Assembly: GCF_000243155.2 (NCBI RefSeq)
Contig: NC_018017.1
Span: 1-64,000, forward strand
Direction of reading: 5' to 3'
Length of the DNA: 64,000 nucleotides
From: Desulfitobacterium dehalogenans ATCC 51507
Lineage (GTDB): Bacteria; Bacillota; Desulfitobacteriia; Desulfitobacteriales; Desulfitobacteriaceae
Shown: in pieces, positions 37,901 to 45,548 of the stretch
How the letters are laid out: the number at the start of each line of letters is the position of its first letter
Numbering within the stretch: the first letter of the stretch is position 1
The notes under the pieces: model-generated
Seen by the model: the letters and a program-made list of their open reading frames with translations, nothing else
The model's database searches: none
Told to the model about the DNA's origin: nothing
Position numbers and translations under genes: made by a program

Positions 37901-38490
37901 TCTTAGCTTCCGGAGACGATGTCAATATCCTGGTTATGGACACTGAAGTGTACTCCAATACCGGTGGTCAATCTTCCAAGGCTACACCTCGTGCCGCTGT
38001 TGCTAAGTTCGCGGCTGCTGGTAAGAAGATCCGCAAGAAAGACCTGGGTATGATGGCTATGAGCTATGGCTATATCTATGTAGCTCAAGTAGCTCTTGGC
38101 GCTAATATGGCTCAAACCATTAAAGCGATGAAAGAGGCAGAAGCTTACAAAGGACCTTCCATCATCATTGCTTATGCTCCTTGCATCAACCATGGACTGA
38201 AGTCCGGTATGTCGAAGAGCGTTACCGAAGCGAAGAAAGCTGTAGAGGCCGGTTACTGGCATCTCTATCGCTTCAACCCCGATCTTGAAGATCAAGGTAA
38301 AAATCCTTTCACCCTCGATTCCAAAGAACCTACAGCTTCCTTCCGTGACTTCCTCATGGGCGAAGTTCGTTACACCTCCTTGATTAACACCTTCCCGGAA
38401 ACTGCAGAAGAACTCTTTGAAGGTGCCGAGAAATATGCGAAGGTTCGCTTGGATTCCTACAAACGCTTAGCAAGTTACAAATACGAATAA
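34960..38490 (+). CDS. nifJ: pyruvate:ferredoxin (flavodoxin) oxidoreductase
   Basis: This single-chain PFOR has 1,176 residues. It converts pyruvate and CoA to acetyl-CoA, CO2 and reduced ferredoxin. The N-terminal pyrimidine-binding domain starts MKTMDGNEAAALASYAFTEV. Two ferredoxin-type [4Fe-4S] motifs lie at about 690 (CIQCNQCSYVCPHAA) and 746 (CTGCGNCAEVCPAKG). The TPP-binding C-terminal domain contains CPGCGETAYVK and GDGWAYDIGYGGLDHV. The ATG at 34960 follows AGGAGG. The upstream in-frame extension from 34879 has no ribosome site. Confidence 0.96.
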   Translation: MAKMKTMDGNEAAALASYAFTEVATIFPITPSSTMAELVDEWAAHNKKNIFGQPVKVVEMQSEAGAAGAVHGSLQAGALTTTYTASQGLLLMIPNMYKIAGELLPSVFHVSARALATHALSIFGDHQDVMSVRATGFAQLSSHNVQEALDLGFIAHLATIKAKVPFLHFFDGFRTSHEIQKIEVTDYDDVAKLLDRDALQAFRDNALNPERPVLRGTAQNPDVYFQGREVSNRYYDAVPDIVAHYMDEYAKITGREYHPFQYYGAEDAERVIIAMGSVCDTIEETVDYLVAQGEKVGVVKVHLFRPFSTKYLFKVLPKTVKTIAVLDRTKEPGSTGEPLYLDVKDSFYNHELKPVIVGGRYGLGSKDTTPSQVLAVYKNLAQAEPKNDFTIGIVDDVTFKSLPEDEIINTAPEGTIACKFWGLGSDGTVGANKQAIKIIGDHTTMYAQAYFQYDSKKSGGITISHVRFGKKPIKSPYYVSDANYVACHNQAYVGQYDLTKGLKKGGSFVLNCQWKPEELEEKLPASMKKFIAKNDIKLYIIDAVSIAREIGLGSRINMIMQSAFFKLANVIPVEEAIGYLKESVVKTYGRKGQNIVDMNNAAIDRGVDSLVKIDVPASWADAADAQAEAAATVDLPDYVANIQNVMNAQEGDSLPVSAFVGREDGTVPVGTTAYEKRGIAVVVPEWDVEKCIQCNQCSYVCPHAAIRPFLLNEEEVANAPEGFVTKKALGKEAEGLQLRVQVSPLDCTGCGNCAEVCPAKGKALVMKDSAEQTAEQAGNWEYALTVSNKAERFDITTVKGSQFAQPLLEFNGACPGCGETAYVKLLTQLYGDRMMIANATGCSSIWGGSAPSVPYTVNAKGQGPTWANSLFEDNAEFGYGMYLGVRQQREKLVLLMQEACETEISGDMKEAFQEWIAGMDDADASKAATVKVRAALDAYEGDSALIADIKGRKDHLVKKSQWIVGGDGWAYDIGYGGLDHVLASGDDVNILVMDTEVYSNTGGQSSKATPRAAVAKFAAAGKKIRKKDLGMMAMSYGYIYVAQVALGANMAQTIKAMKEAEAYKGPSIIIAYAPCINHGLKSGMSKSVTEAKKAVEAGYWHLYRFNPDLEDQGKNPFTLDSKEPTASFRDFLMGEVRYTSLINTFPETAEELFEGAEKYAKVRLDSYKRLASYKYE

Positions 38491-38508
38491 GATTCATGCT
38501 ATATGGCA

Positions 38509-38537
38509 AAAAGAGCGGGCTGGTCCCGCTCTTTTTT
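38509..38537 (+). terminator. terminator of PFOR
   Basis: AAGAGCGGG and CCCGCTCTT with a 5-base loop and TTTT tail. Confidence 0.9.
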
Positions 38538-38657
38538 GATTGATCGGAAAGTATAAGTTTTTAGGGTCTCCCTTTACTTGCACGTTGGTATGATAAAGTA
38601 TCAGTTTATGGATTTACCTTGCCGAATCTTGAGAAGGTCAGTCCCTTGTACGTATAT

Positions 38658-38671
38658 GTAGTCTAGACTAC
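38658..38671. promoter_or_regulatory. candidate RdhK/CRP-type operator ahead of rdhA
   Basis: A perfect 14-bp palindrome GTAGTCTAGACTAC is centred 69 bases upstream of rdhA. A TAGTGT -10-like hexamer at 38693-38698 puts the palindrome near -41 from the expected transcription start, the class II activator position. The regulator gene at 40557-41234 is the obvious candidate. The usual CprK dehalobox (TTAAT-N4-ATTAA) is not seen. Confidence 0.5.
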
Positions 38672-38733
38672 TTTTTCTATATGTTATTTTAGTAGTGTAT
38701 GGGATTTTTTTCACGTATAAGGAGGTTTTTATA

Positions 38734-40125
38734 ATGGATAGTGAAAAGGAAAATACTCTAGATCAAAAGGAGGAGAAGCGAAGCGTTGGAATAAGTCGTA
38801 GGAACTTCTTTAAGGCATCAGGAATTGCGGCTGGAGTAGCTGCTCTGGGGTTGGTCACTAAGAGTCAGCCGGTTTATGCTGGACAGGAGTCAGAATCTGC
38901 AATAGTCAATTTTGCAGTCCAAGAAGTCGATCAGTCACCTTATAATTTGCCCCCGTTTGCCAACGCAGAAAATTTAAAGCGTTATGAACTGGGCAAAAAT
39001 GCCTTCTACAGTAAGGAATTATCAATGGACAAGTTTGGAGGCAACCCTTGGCATATTGAGGCAGAAAAATATATCGTGAAGTTTATTAAAGAAGGCGTTC
39101 CTGGTTATTCACTTATGGACAATGCCTTTTATGATGCTGCTTGGGCTAGTTACAAAGGAACACCGCTCTTTTCTTGGGAGCCTCTGGGAGTTAGCAATAT
39201 AAAAAGAGCTGAAACGGTAGGTAAATGGGAAGCTACCCCGGAGCAAAACAATCGATATATAAAAAAGGTTGCTAATGAATATGGGTCTGGAGACACGGGA
39301 GTCGCTGTTTTAAATGAGCAATGGTTCTTAAGCCAAGATGAAAAAGGTAAACCATACGTTTTCTCTACAGAGCATAGCAAGCCTACGATTACTGAAGAAG
39401 CCTACTATATCCCCAAAACCATGAATAGAGTCATTGTTATGTTGGCGCCTATGAATCCAAACATGTTAAAGTATGCACCGACGACTTTATCAGAGGCTAC
39501 CGTAGGAACCGAGTACTCTCAGATGGCTGAAAGCGCAGGTAAGATGGCCGAATTTATTAGGGGCCTAGGTTATAATGCAATCCCTATGGGGAATGACGCT
39601 TCCTTAAGTGTACCTATAGCTATTGATGCTGGTCTTGGAGAGTTGGGCCGTCATGGACTTCTGGTACATCCGGAATATGGTAGTTCAGTTCGGATATCTA
39701 AAGTATTGACGGATCTTCCTATTGCACCTGATAAACCGATCAGTTTTGGAGCCGCAGAGTTTTGCCGCACATGTATGAAATGCGCTGAGGCCTGCCCTTC
39801 TGAGTCTATATCCAAAGACAAAGATCCCTCAGATAAAGTCGCTTGCGCCTCTAACAACCCAGGTATGAAAAAATGGTATGTTAATACATGGACATGCCTG
39901 AATCAATGGGTGGAAAATGGAGGGGGATGTAATATCTGTCTATCTGCTTGTCCTTACAATAAACCAAAAACCTGGATTCATGATGTAGTAAAAGGAGTTT
40001 CAGCTAAGACAACTGTATTTAATAGTACTTTTGCTACGCTAGATGATGCACTAGGATATGGTACTCATGATAAGAATCCAAAGGAATTTTGGGATTCCGA
40101 TAAAAATGTCCCTAAATGGTGGTAA
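38734..40125 (+). CDS. rdhA: reductive dehalogenase catalytic subunit
   Basis: The 463-residue corrinoid/FeS protein has a Tat signal (SRRNFFKASGIAAGVAALG, about 25-43). The C-terminal half carries two [4Fe-4S] motifs: C344, C347, C350, C354 (CRTCMKCAEACP) and C388 then C399, C402, C406 (CNICLSACP). Spacing against PceA Y246/N272/R305 places active-site residues at Tyr261 (TEYSQM), Asn287 (GND) and Arg320, all kept at exact distances (26 and 33). The substrate is unknown. ATG follows AAGGAGG and rdhB follows. Confidence 0.93.
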   Translation: MDSEKENTLDQKEEKRSVGISRRNFFKASGIAAGVAALGLVTKSQPVYAGQESESAIVNFAVQEVDQSPYNLPPFANAENLKRYELGKNAFYSKELSMDKFGGNPWHIEAEKYIVKFIKEGVPGYSLMDNAFYDAAWASYKGTPLFSWEPLGVSNIKRAETVGKWEATPEQNNRYIKKVANEYGSGDTGVAVLNEQWFLSQDEKGKPYVFSTEHSKPTITEEAYYIPKTMNRVIVMLAPMNPNMLKYAPTTLSEATVGTEYSQMAESAGKMAEFIRGLGYNAIPMGNDASLSVPIAIDAGLGELGRHGLLVHPEYGSSVRISKVLTDLPIAPDKPISFGAAEFCRTCMKCAEACPSESISKDKDPSDKVACASNNPGMKKWYVNTWTCLNQWVENGGGCNICLSACPYNKPKTWIHDVVKGVSAKTTVFNSTFATLDDALGYGTHDKNPKEFWDSDKNVPKWW

Positions 40126-40138
40126 GGAGGGTACTATA

Positions 40139-40450
40139 ATGATAGTGTTAACATGGTTAATAGGTATTTTAACAGGGATTGGTTCTTTGGCACTTTACCA
40201 AAACATTAAAGCTGGAAAATTAAGTGTGAAAGCATATCAATGGGTTATCATAGCAATATGGTATTTGTCAGGCCTTTTTGTTCTGGGATTTATCGGAACC
40301 AGTCTTGCTGAAGGAGAACCTCAAGCTGCCGGAATGGCAACACTGATTTTCGGGGGATTGTTCCTGATTTTCTCCATTTTGGTCTACAGATTTGTCTTTT
40401 ACAAGCCGGTTCCCGGTACAAGTAAGAATACGCCAAAAGAGGCAGTTTAA
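40139..40450 (+). CDS. rdhB: reductive dehalogenase membrane anchor
   Basis: A 103-residue protein with three hydrophobic segments (about 3-22, 33-53, 66-88), the size and topology of RdhB/PceB. It holds the exported RdhA at the outer membrane face. The ATG follows AAGGAGGG 13 bases after rdhA. The longer frame from 40058 overlaps rdhA without a ribosome site. Confidence 0.85.
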   Translation: MIVLTWLIGILTGIGSLALYQNIKAGKLSVKAYQWVIIAIWYLSGLFVLGFIGTSLAEGEPQAAGMATLIFGGLFLIFSILVYRFVFYKPVPGTSKNTPKEAV

Positions 40451-40458
40451 AAAAATAA

Positions 40459-40483
40459 GGGAGGACCAATCGTTGGTCTTCCC
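40459..40483 (+). terminator. terminator of rdhAB
   Basis: GGGAGGACCAA and TTGGTCTTCCC with a 3-base loop (one mismatch). Tail is moderately T-rich; may also serve the minus-strand regulator gene. Confidence 0.7.
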
Positions 40484-40556
40484 CTGTATTGTTTTACAGC
40501 TTGTAAGTTCGAATCTTGAAACATATAATATGTGCTTTTTGGTGCTAAAATAGATA

Positions 40557-41234
40557 TTAACAATCCTTTAAAGAGTACATTTGCAGTAATGAAAGGTCAT
40601 TGATCGTGTACTGATTGCCTCTTACATCAAGCAATCCCATTAGCTTTAAGTTTTTAATTATCTTAACGGTTGTAATCCTATTGATCCCCAGCATATCGCT
40701 GATAAATTGCTGACTGGTTCGGAACGTGATTTTAGGATTATCCTTGTCCATTTTGCCTTCATAAAAAGCCAACTCTATAAGGAGATCACATACCCGTGTC
40801 TCAGCATCTTTAAAACAAGTATCTTCAAGTTGAGCCACTAAGTTTCTCGCTTTTTTACTTAATGAAGAAAGGATATATAAATTAAATTCCGGATATTTAC
40901 GCAAGGCCTCCTGGAGATCCGATAAGGTAAGATGTAGTAGCTCTAAATCTTCGATGGCTTCTACGTAAAATCCAGTCTCCCCTTTTTCAAAGATAGAGAA
41001 ATCTCCTACAATATCACCAGATTGAAGGATAAACAGGATTTTTTCGCGTCCTTCCTCAGACATGACGTATTGCTTGGCTTTACCGCTTAATAAGAAGTAA
41101 ACATCTTCAACCTGATCATCAGCATAAATTAGAATTTCCCCTTGGTTATATCTTATTTTCTTACCCACATGTTGGAAAAAGGCTGGCACCCTATTGGAAT
41201 CTATATAAGGAAAGTGATTAGGCTTAGCTTCCAT
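40557..41234 (-). CDS. rdhK: CRP/FNR-family regulator of the rdh locus (CprK/RdhK-like)
   Basis: The 225-residue protein has an N-terminal cyclic-nucleotide-binding-like barrel (GEILIYADDQVEDVYFLLSG, about 30-50), a dimer helix and a C-terminal winged helix (TSQQFISDMLGINRITTVKI). CprK-type proteins bind a chlorinated aromatic in the barrel and activate rdh genes. Cysteines at DTCFKD, RVCDLL and the terminal LKDC are possible redox switches. ATG at 41234 follows GAGGTG; a TTG at 41258 is less likely. It is divergent from the tandem RdhA gene. Confidence 0.82.
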   Translation of the reverse strand: MEAKPNHFPYIDSNRVPAFFQHVGKKIRYNQGEILIYADDQVEDVYFLLSGKAKQYVMSEEGREKILFILQSGDIVGDFSIFEKGETGFYVEAIEDLELLHLTLSDLQEALRKYPEFNLYILSSLSKKARNLVAQLEDTCFKDAETRVCDLLIELAFYEGKMDKDNPKITFRTSQQFISDMLGINRITTVKIIKNLKLMGLLDVRGNQYTINDLSLLQMYSLKDC

Positions 41235-41351
41235 ATTGGTCAACACCTCGCTTTCCAAAAAAAATCTTCATTATAATTTTACCATATTCTCACCAAAATT
41301 TCAGGTGAACCCTAAGTTGGTTATTTCCTTTGGAGATGGGAGGGATTTCTG

Positions 41352-43424
41352 ATGATCATAGAGCATAGTAAGGCGCCCATAGTATTGGCAAAAGATTTTA
41401 GGCGAATGCAGCAAAAGGAGATAGTCACCATTCGTGGATTTTGGGATTCGCAAGTCATTCCAATTCGGCAGCGAATAAGGGAAAATAAATACAAACAAGG
41501 TGACGGTTCAGAAGGATTTACAGTGATTGATAGAGCACTGAATATCGCTGCCTGGTCAACCTGTTATGAATATGCTCCGAAAAATGAATACGGCTGCGCG
41601 AATTCCGGTTTGTATGCCTGGGATGAAGAAAAGAGTCGTCAGAAGGCAACCTTTACTGATTTAAAGGAGGCTTCCCTGATCGTCAAGGATGCTGCTAGGT
41701 TCCTGGGTGCGAGTTTGGTGGGTATAGCTGAATACGATCAAAAATGGGTATATTCCACTTGGTACGATTTTTCTACAAAAGAAAGTATTCCTGCCGAGTT
41801 TCCGTTTCCAGTTAAGAGTGTTATCGTCATAGCGGTAGACACTGATTATAGGGGATGCCTTACGTCACCCTCCTTAATTTCCAGTGCTGCCACAGGACTT
41901 GGCTATTCTAAAATGGCAGAAACAGCTAGAAAAATGGCAACATTCATTCGTATGCTTGGCTATAATGCTATTCCCAGTGGGAATGATACCGCCATAAGCA
42001 TTCCTCTTGCAATACAGGCAGGACTCGGTGAATTGGGCCGAAATGGAATGCTCATTACCCCAGAATATGGCCCGAGAGTAAGACTTCTAAAAGTATTGAC
42101 AGATATGCCCTTGCAACCAGATAAACCCATCACTTTTGGAGTGAGTCAGTTCTGCATGAAGTGCAAAAAGTGTGCTTATTCTTGTCCAACGGGTGCTATT
42201 CCCTTAGATTCCAAGCCTACAATGTACGGGGACTCTATGTCTAATTGCGATGGGGTATTAAAGTGGTATACCGATCCTGAAAGATGCTATAAATTTTGGG
42301 CACTAAACGGAGCAGAGTGCAGTAATTGTATAGCTTGTTGCCCATATAATAAATGGTCCAGCTGGCATCATGGTTTAACCCAGAGATTGAAAGAATCCAT
42401 AAGGGACAAGCCCTCCGTGAAGAAGGCTGAGAAGAACGATAGTGGCATAGAGAAGAACACTGTTCCATCAGAGCCAGGAACTTCAATGGCGGACCAATCT
42501 TCAAAAAAACGAGAATACAACATAGTTGATTATGCCATCTGTAAAGCAGCAGCGGCAATTAGTGATTATACAGCAAAAGATAACTGCTTCGTAATTCATG
42601 AACAAGATTTATGTGAATGGAGTAGCAAACACAATCAGAGTAAGATGAAATTTCAAGACGCTACACAAGCTTCCTTTATAGTAAAAAGAGCCGCCATGTT
42701 TTTAGGTGCTAACCTAGTCGGCATAGCCGATTATGACAAGCGATACATGCATAGTGGCTTATCCTTCGAGCCTAAAAGTGTGATTGTAATGGGCTTCGTC
42801 ATGAAAGATGAAACCCGCTATATAAACTCTTCGATAATAGCTACCGCTTCAACGGGCCTTGGCCATTCTCAAATGGCAGGAACTGAAAAAAAAGTCGCAA
42901 CATTTATTAGGGAATTAGGCTTCAAGGCTAAACCCTGCGGCGATGAAACTGTACCCAGTATTCCTTTAGCAATAATGGCTGGATTAGGTGAATGCGGTAG
43001 AAATGGACTACTGGTTACCAAGGAGTATGGGCCAAGAGTTCAGTTGTGTAAGATATTTACGGATCTGGATTTAGAACCCGACATACCAATAGCTTTTGGA
43101 TTGAAAGATTTTTGTGTTTCCTGTGCCATCTGCTCCGAGGTATGTCCGGCTCATGCTATTTCTAGTTCTTCGAATGGTTCTGAATTTGATAAGAGCGTCG
43201 ATACCGAAAAATGCTATCGATACTGTGTTGAGAATAATACAAAATGTTATAAGTGTATTATTTCTTGTCCCTACAATAAGTACACAAGTTGGGCTGATGA
43301 GCTAACTGAATCTATGGCAAATCTGTCTATGGTTTCCTCAAAAAATAAGCCGGAGCCAGCACTTGGTTTCAAAAAATATATTATTAATGAAAATATTTTA
43401 AAAACTTGGTGGAAGAAGGAATAA
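41352..43424 (+). CDS. tandem RdhA-like protein: two fused reductive dehalogenase units, no Tat signal
   Basis: In this 690-residue protein, unit A (about 60-345) and unit B (about 410-665) each resemble the C-terminal RdhA domain, joined by a charged linker. FeS motifs: C268/C271/C274/C278 and C312/C323/C326/C330 in A; C588/C591/C594/C598 and C621/C632/C635/C639 in B. Unit A keeps PceA-type Tyr185, Asn211, Arg244; unit B has His505, Asp531 and Gln564 there. No Tat signal, signal peptide or membrane helix is visible, so it is probably cytoplasmic. No rdhB follows; an RdhC gene follows 34 bases later. ATG after GGGAGGG. Confidence 0.9.
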   Translation: MIIEHSKAPIVLAKDFRRMQQKEIVTIRGFWDSQVIPIRQRIRENKYKQGDGSEGFTVIDRALNIAAWSTCYEYAPKNEYGCANSGLYAWDEEKSRQKATFTDLKEASLIVKDAARFLGASLVGIAEYDQKWVYSTWYDFSTKESIPAEFPFPVKSVIVIAVDTDYRGCLTSPSLISSAATGLGYSKMAETARKMATFIRMLGYNAIPSGNDTAISIPLAIQAGLGELGRNGMLITPEYGPRVRLLKVLTDMPLQPDKPITFGVSQFCMKCKKCAYSCPTGAIPLDSKPTMYGDSMSNCDGVLKWYTDPERCYKFWALNGAECSNCIACCPYNKWSSWHHGLTQRLKESIRDKPSVKKAEKNDSGIEKNTVPSEPGTSMADQSSKKREYNIVDYAICKAAAAISDYTAKDNCFVIHEQDLCEWSSKHNQSKMKFQDATQASFIVKRAAMFLGANLVGIADYDKRYMHSGLSFEPKSVIVMGFVMKDETRYINSSIIATASTGLGHSQMAGTEKKVATFIRELGFKAKPCGDETVPSIPLAIMAGLGECGRNGLLVTKEYGPRVQLCKIFTDLDLEPDIPIAFGLKDFCVSCAICSEVCPAHAISSSSNGSEFDKSVDTEKCYRYCVENNTKCYKCIISCPYNKYTSWADELTESMANLSMVSSKNKPEPALGFKKYIINENILKTWWKKE

Positions 43425-43458
43425 GTTTTAATATTCGCTAAGGAGAAAAAGGTTTAGA

Positions 43459-44664
43459 ATGAAAAAAAAGTATTTGCTATTTATGTCGTTGTTAATTCTT
43501 GCTGCCAGTGTAATAGTTTATAAAGTACAGGCAGGTGGAGATTACCTGCCCAAGATGAGAGAAATGGCTGGACAGGGAAGTGAAGTAAAGCAACTCGCAG
43601 GAGAGATCTATGAAGCTTCACAACAGGGAGAGATTATTGGTTACTTCAATTTGCAAAGTGCAATTGGCTATGCCGGTCCTGTGGATGTTTTGGTTTTCAT
43701 CGACAAAGAGGGTCAGCTTAAAAAGCTGGAGATTGTTCAGCAGACTGAGACTCCTTCATTTTTTAATAAAGTTATGTCTGTAGGATTCGTGGATAATATC
43801 CTTGGTAAAAAAGCAAATAGCCAATTTGAACTTGGTCAGGATTTAGATGGCGTAACCAATGCCACGTTTACTTCCAGGGCAATAGCCGAAGCGGTACGCA
43901 AGGCTTCTCATACGATAGCAATGACTCAATTAAATATGGAGGTACCGCAGACAACTAGTTTGAAACTATCCTTAGAGCATTATTTGCTTTTGGGACTCCT
44001 TTTTGCAGTGTTTTTGTTTCAAAAATTCAAACTGAATAAATTAAGGAATGTAACTCTTATCGCTGGTTTCCTCTTAATAGGTTATTGGCAGAAGGCACTT
44101 CTTACGTTAGGTAATATTGCCTCAGTAATCTCCGGGAATATATCTTGGCAGAATATGCCTTTCTGGTTAATCTTGCTTATTGGAGTGTTCGCTCTGATCC
44201 TCATTACTGGACGCAATCTTTATTGTTATTGGATATGTCCCTATGGAGCTCTGTCTGAATTGTTGGGGGCGTTCGGGAGGTTTAGCCGAACGAGTTACAA
44301 GCCCTGTGAAAGAAGTATAAAAAGATTTAAACATCTACGTTTATTCTTAGCTTGGATTGCTTTAGTATTTGCTTTTTTGATGATGAACCCGAGTATCAGC
44401 AGCTACGAGATCTTTGCTCCGCTTTTTGCTTGGGAGGGAACTGCAGTCCAGTGGTTAATGCTGCCGGTTATGCTGTTTGCCGGAGTATTCATCTTGCGGA
44501 TCTGGTGCCGGTTCTTTTGCCCAGTAGGAGGAATTTTGGACTTTTTAGTAACTTGTAGAAGGAGTTGTGTTCAATGGATAGACAGCAAGGTAATGAAAAA
44601 CAAGTTGAGTCAAAAACAATTGAGACAAATTCAGTTGGAACCCGGCCATCAGGAAAAAGCTTAA
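43459..44664 (+). CDS. rdhC: RdhC/NosR-like FMN-binding and 4Fe-4S membrane protein
   Basis: The 401-residue protein has an N-terminal membrane helix, an external FMN-binding domain with DGVTNATFTSRA (about 130-141, flavin attachment Thr), then about five membrane helices. Two CxxxCP motifs are C256/C260 (CYWICPYG) and C350/C354 (CRFFCPVG). PceC/RdhC is proposed to carry electrons or regulate in organohalide respiration. Here it follows the tandem RdhA, not rdhAB. ATG after AAGGAG. Confidence 0.9.
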   Translation: MKKKYLLFMSLLILAASVIVYKVQAGGDYLPKMREMAGQGSEVKQLAGEIYEASQQGEIIGYFNLQSAIGYAGPVDVLVFIDKEGQLKKLEIVQQTETPSFFNKVMSVGFVDNILGKKANSQFELGQDLDGVTNATFTSRAIAEAVRKASHTIAMTQLNMEVPQTTSLKLSLEHYLLLGLLFAVFLFQKFKLNKLRNVTLIAGFLLIGYWQKALLTLGNIASVISGNISWQNMPFWLILLIGVFALILITGRNLYCYWICPYGALSELLGAFGRFSRTSYKPCERSIKRFKHLRLFLAWIALVFAFLMMNPSISSYEIFAPLFAWEGTAVQWLMLPVMLFAGVFILRIWCRFFCPVGGILDFLVTCRRSCVQWIDSKVMKNKLSQKQLRQIQLEPGHQEKA

Positions 44665-44738
44665 TCTTTGATGGATTTGTCATGTTCTGTACCATACTCA
44701 TTCTTATAGCTCTACTCCAGAATGCGGAGCTTTTGTAG
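44574..44738 (+). CDS. 54-residue membrane protein overlapping rdhC
   Basis: ATG at 44574 has AGAAGGAG upstream and lies in another frame over the last 91 bases of rdhC. The product starts MDRQQGNEKQVESKTIETNS and ends with one hydrophobic helix (GFVMFCTILILIALLQNAEL). A charged N-terminus and C-terminal helix suggest a small subunit or assembly factor of the RdhC complex; I do not recognise a family. Confidence 0.55.
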   Translation: MDRQQGNEKQVESKTIETNSVGTRPSGKSLIFDGFVMFCTILILIALLQNAELL

Positions 44739-44915
44739 ACATTAACCGATTATAACTTATCCTACACCGCTCATTAACTTCAGGTATGGAATTTATTCGA
44801 AGACAAAATGTCCCAGGGAGTCTGGACCGGAGCTCTTTTCAGAAGAATAATTCTTTCTAAGCGGAGTTAAACTATCAGAAATTGTATATGAAAAAGGCTT
44901 CTATAAGGAAGGAAG

Positions 44916-45398
44916 ATGGGCATGGAGCGGGAGGATCTGATACGAAGGCTGAATTGGTTCTACAGCTTAGAGGTGAACCAAGTGGAAGTGTATAAGGCGC
45001 AAAGCAAGCAGTTTAAAGATCACTATGCAGGGCAAGTCTTTGAGAGAGTGGTCTCGATAGAACAATCCCATGTAGATAATGTGGCCGGCCGCATTATGAG
45101 TTTAGGGGGCAACCCTACACTATTAGGAGAAGTGGCTTCTCCCATCATCGGCATGTCCTTAGGTAATTTAATGTCTTTAACCGGTCTGGAGAGGGCTCTT
45201 CAGCTGAATATTGAGCTGGAAAGAAAGGCCATGAGTGATTATAAGAAATTGATTAAAGATTTGGTCGCAGGGGGAGAAGACCCAGGCGGGGAATTCTGTA
45301 CTCAGCTGAAGCATAATTTCATTGATGAACATCTGCATGCGGCGCTATTCGATACCCTAAGGGAAAACTTAATGGAGGACAAGATTGGAGGAATATAA
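44916..45398 (+). CDS. ferritin-like four-helix-bundle protein
   Basis: The 160-residue protein has carboxylate/His motifs on four helices: YSLEVNQVEVY, VSIEQSHVDNV, IELERKAMSDY and FIDEHLHAALFD. These fit a di-iron ferritin-like fold as in COQ7/rubrerythrin relatives. It may store iron or remove peroxide. An in-frame ATG at 44922 is also possible. Confidence 0.75.
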   Translation: MGMEREDLIRRLNWFYSLEVNQVEVYKAQSKQFKDHYAGQVFERVVSIEQSHVDNVAGRIMSLGGNPTLLGEVASPIIGMSLGNLMSLTGLERALQLNIELERKAMSDYKKLIKDLVAGGEDPGGEFCTQLKHNFIDEHLHAALFDTLRENLMEDKIGGI

Positions 45399-45432
45399 GA
45401 CTCTTGCATGAAAATTATTGAATTTAAACTAG

Positions 45433-45477
45433 GGGAGATAGAACCTGTTTGTTGAGAAGGGGTTCTATCTCCTTTTT
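45433..45477 (+). terminator. terminator after the ferritin-like gene
   Basis: A 12-bp stem GGAGATAGAACC / GGTTCTATCTCC followed by TTTTT. It closes the rdh region. Confidence 0.9.
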
Positions 45478-45548
45478 CAAATGCTGCATTCGTGTATAAG
45501 GGAAAAGCTTTTCGAGGACAATAAGGACATGAGGAGGGGGTGGTATTA

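Noticed and set aside
38491-38733. Canonical CprK dehalobox
   Set aside because: No TTAAT-N4-ATTAA sequence was found between PFOR and rdhA.
44779-44853. 24-codon frame between rdhC and the ferritin-like gene
   Set aside because: No properly spaced ribosome site and no recognisable features.
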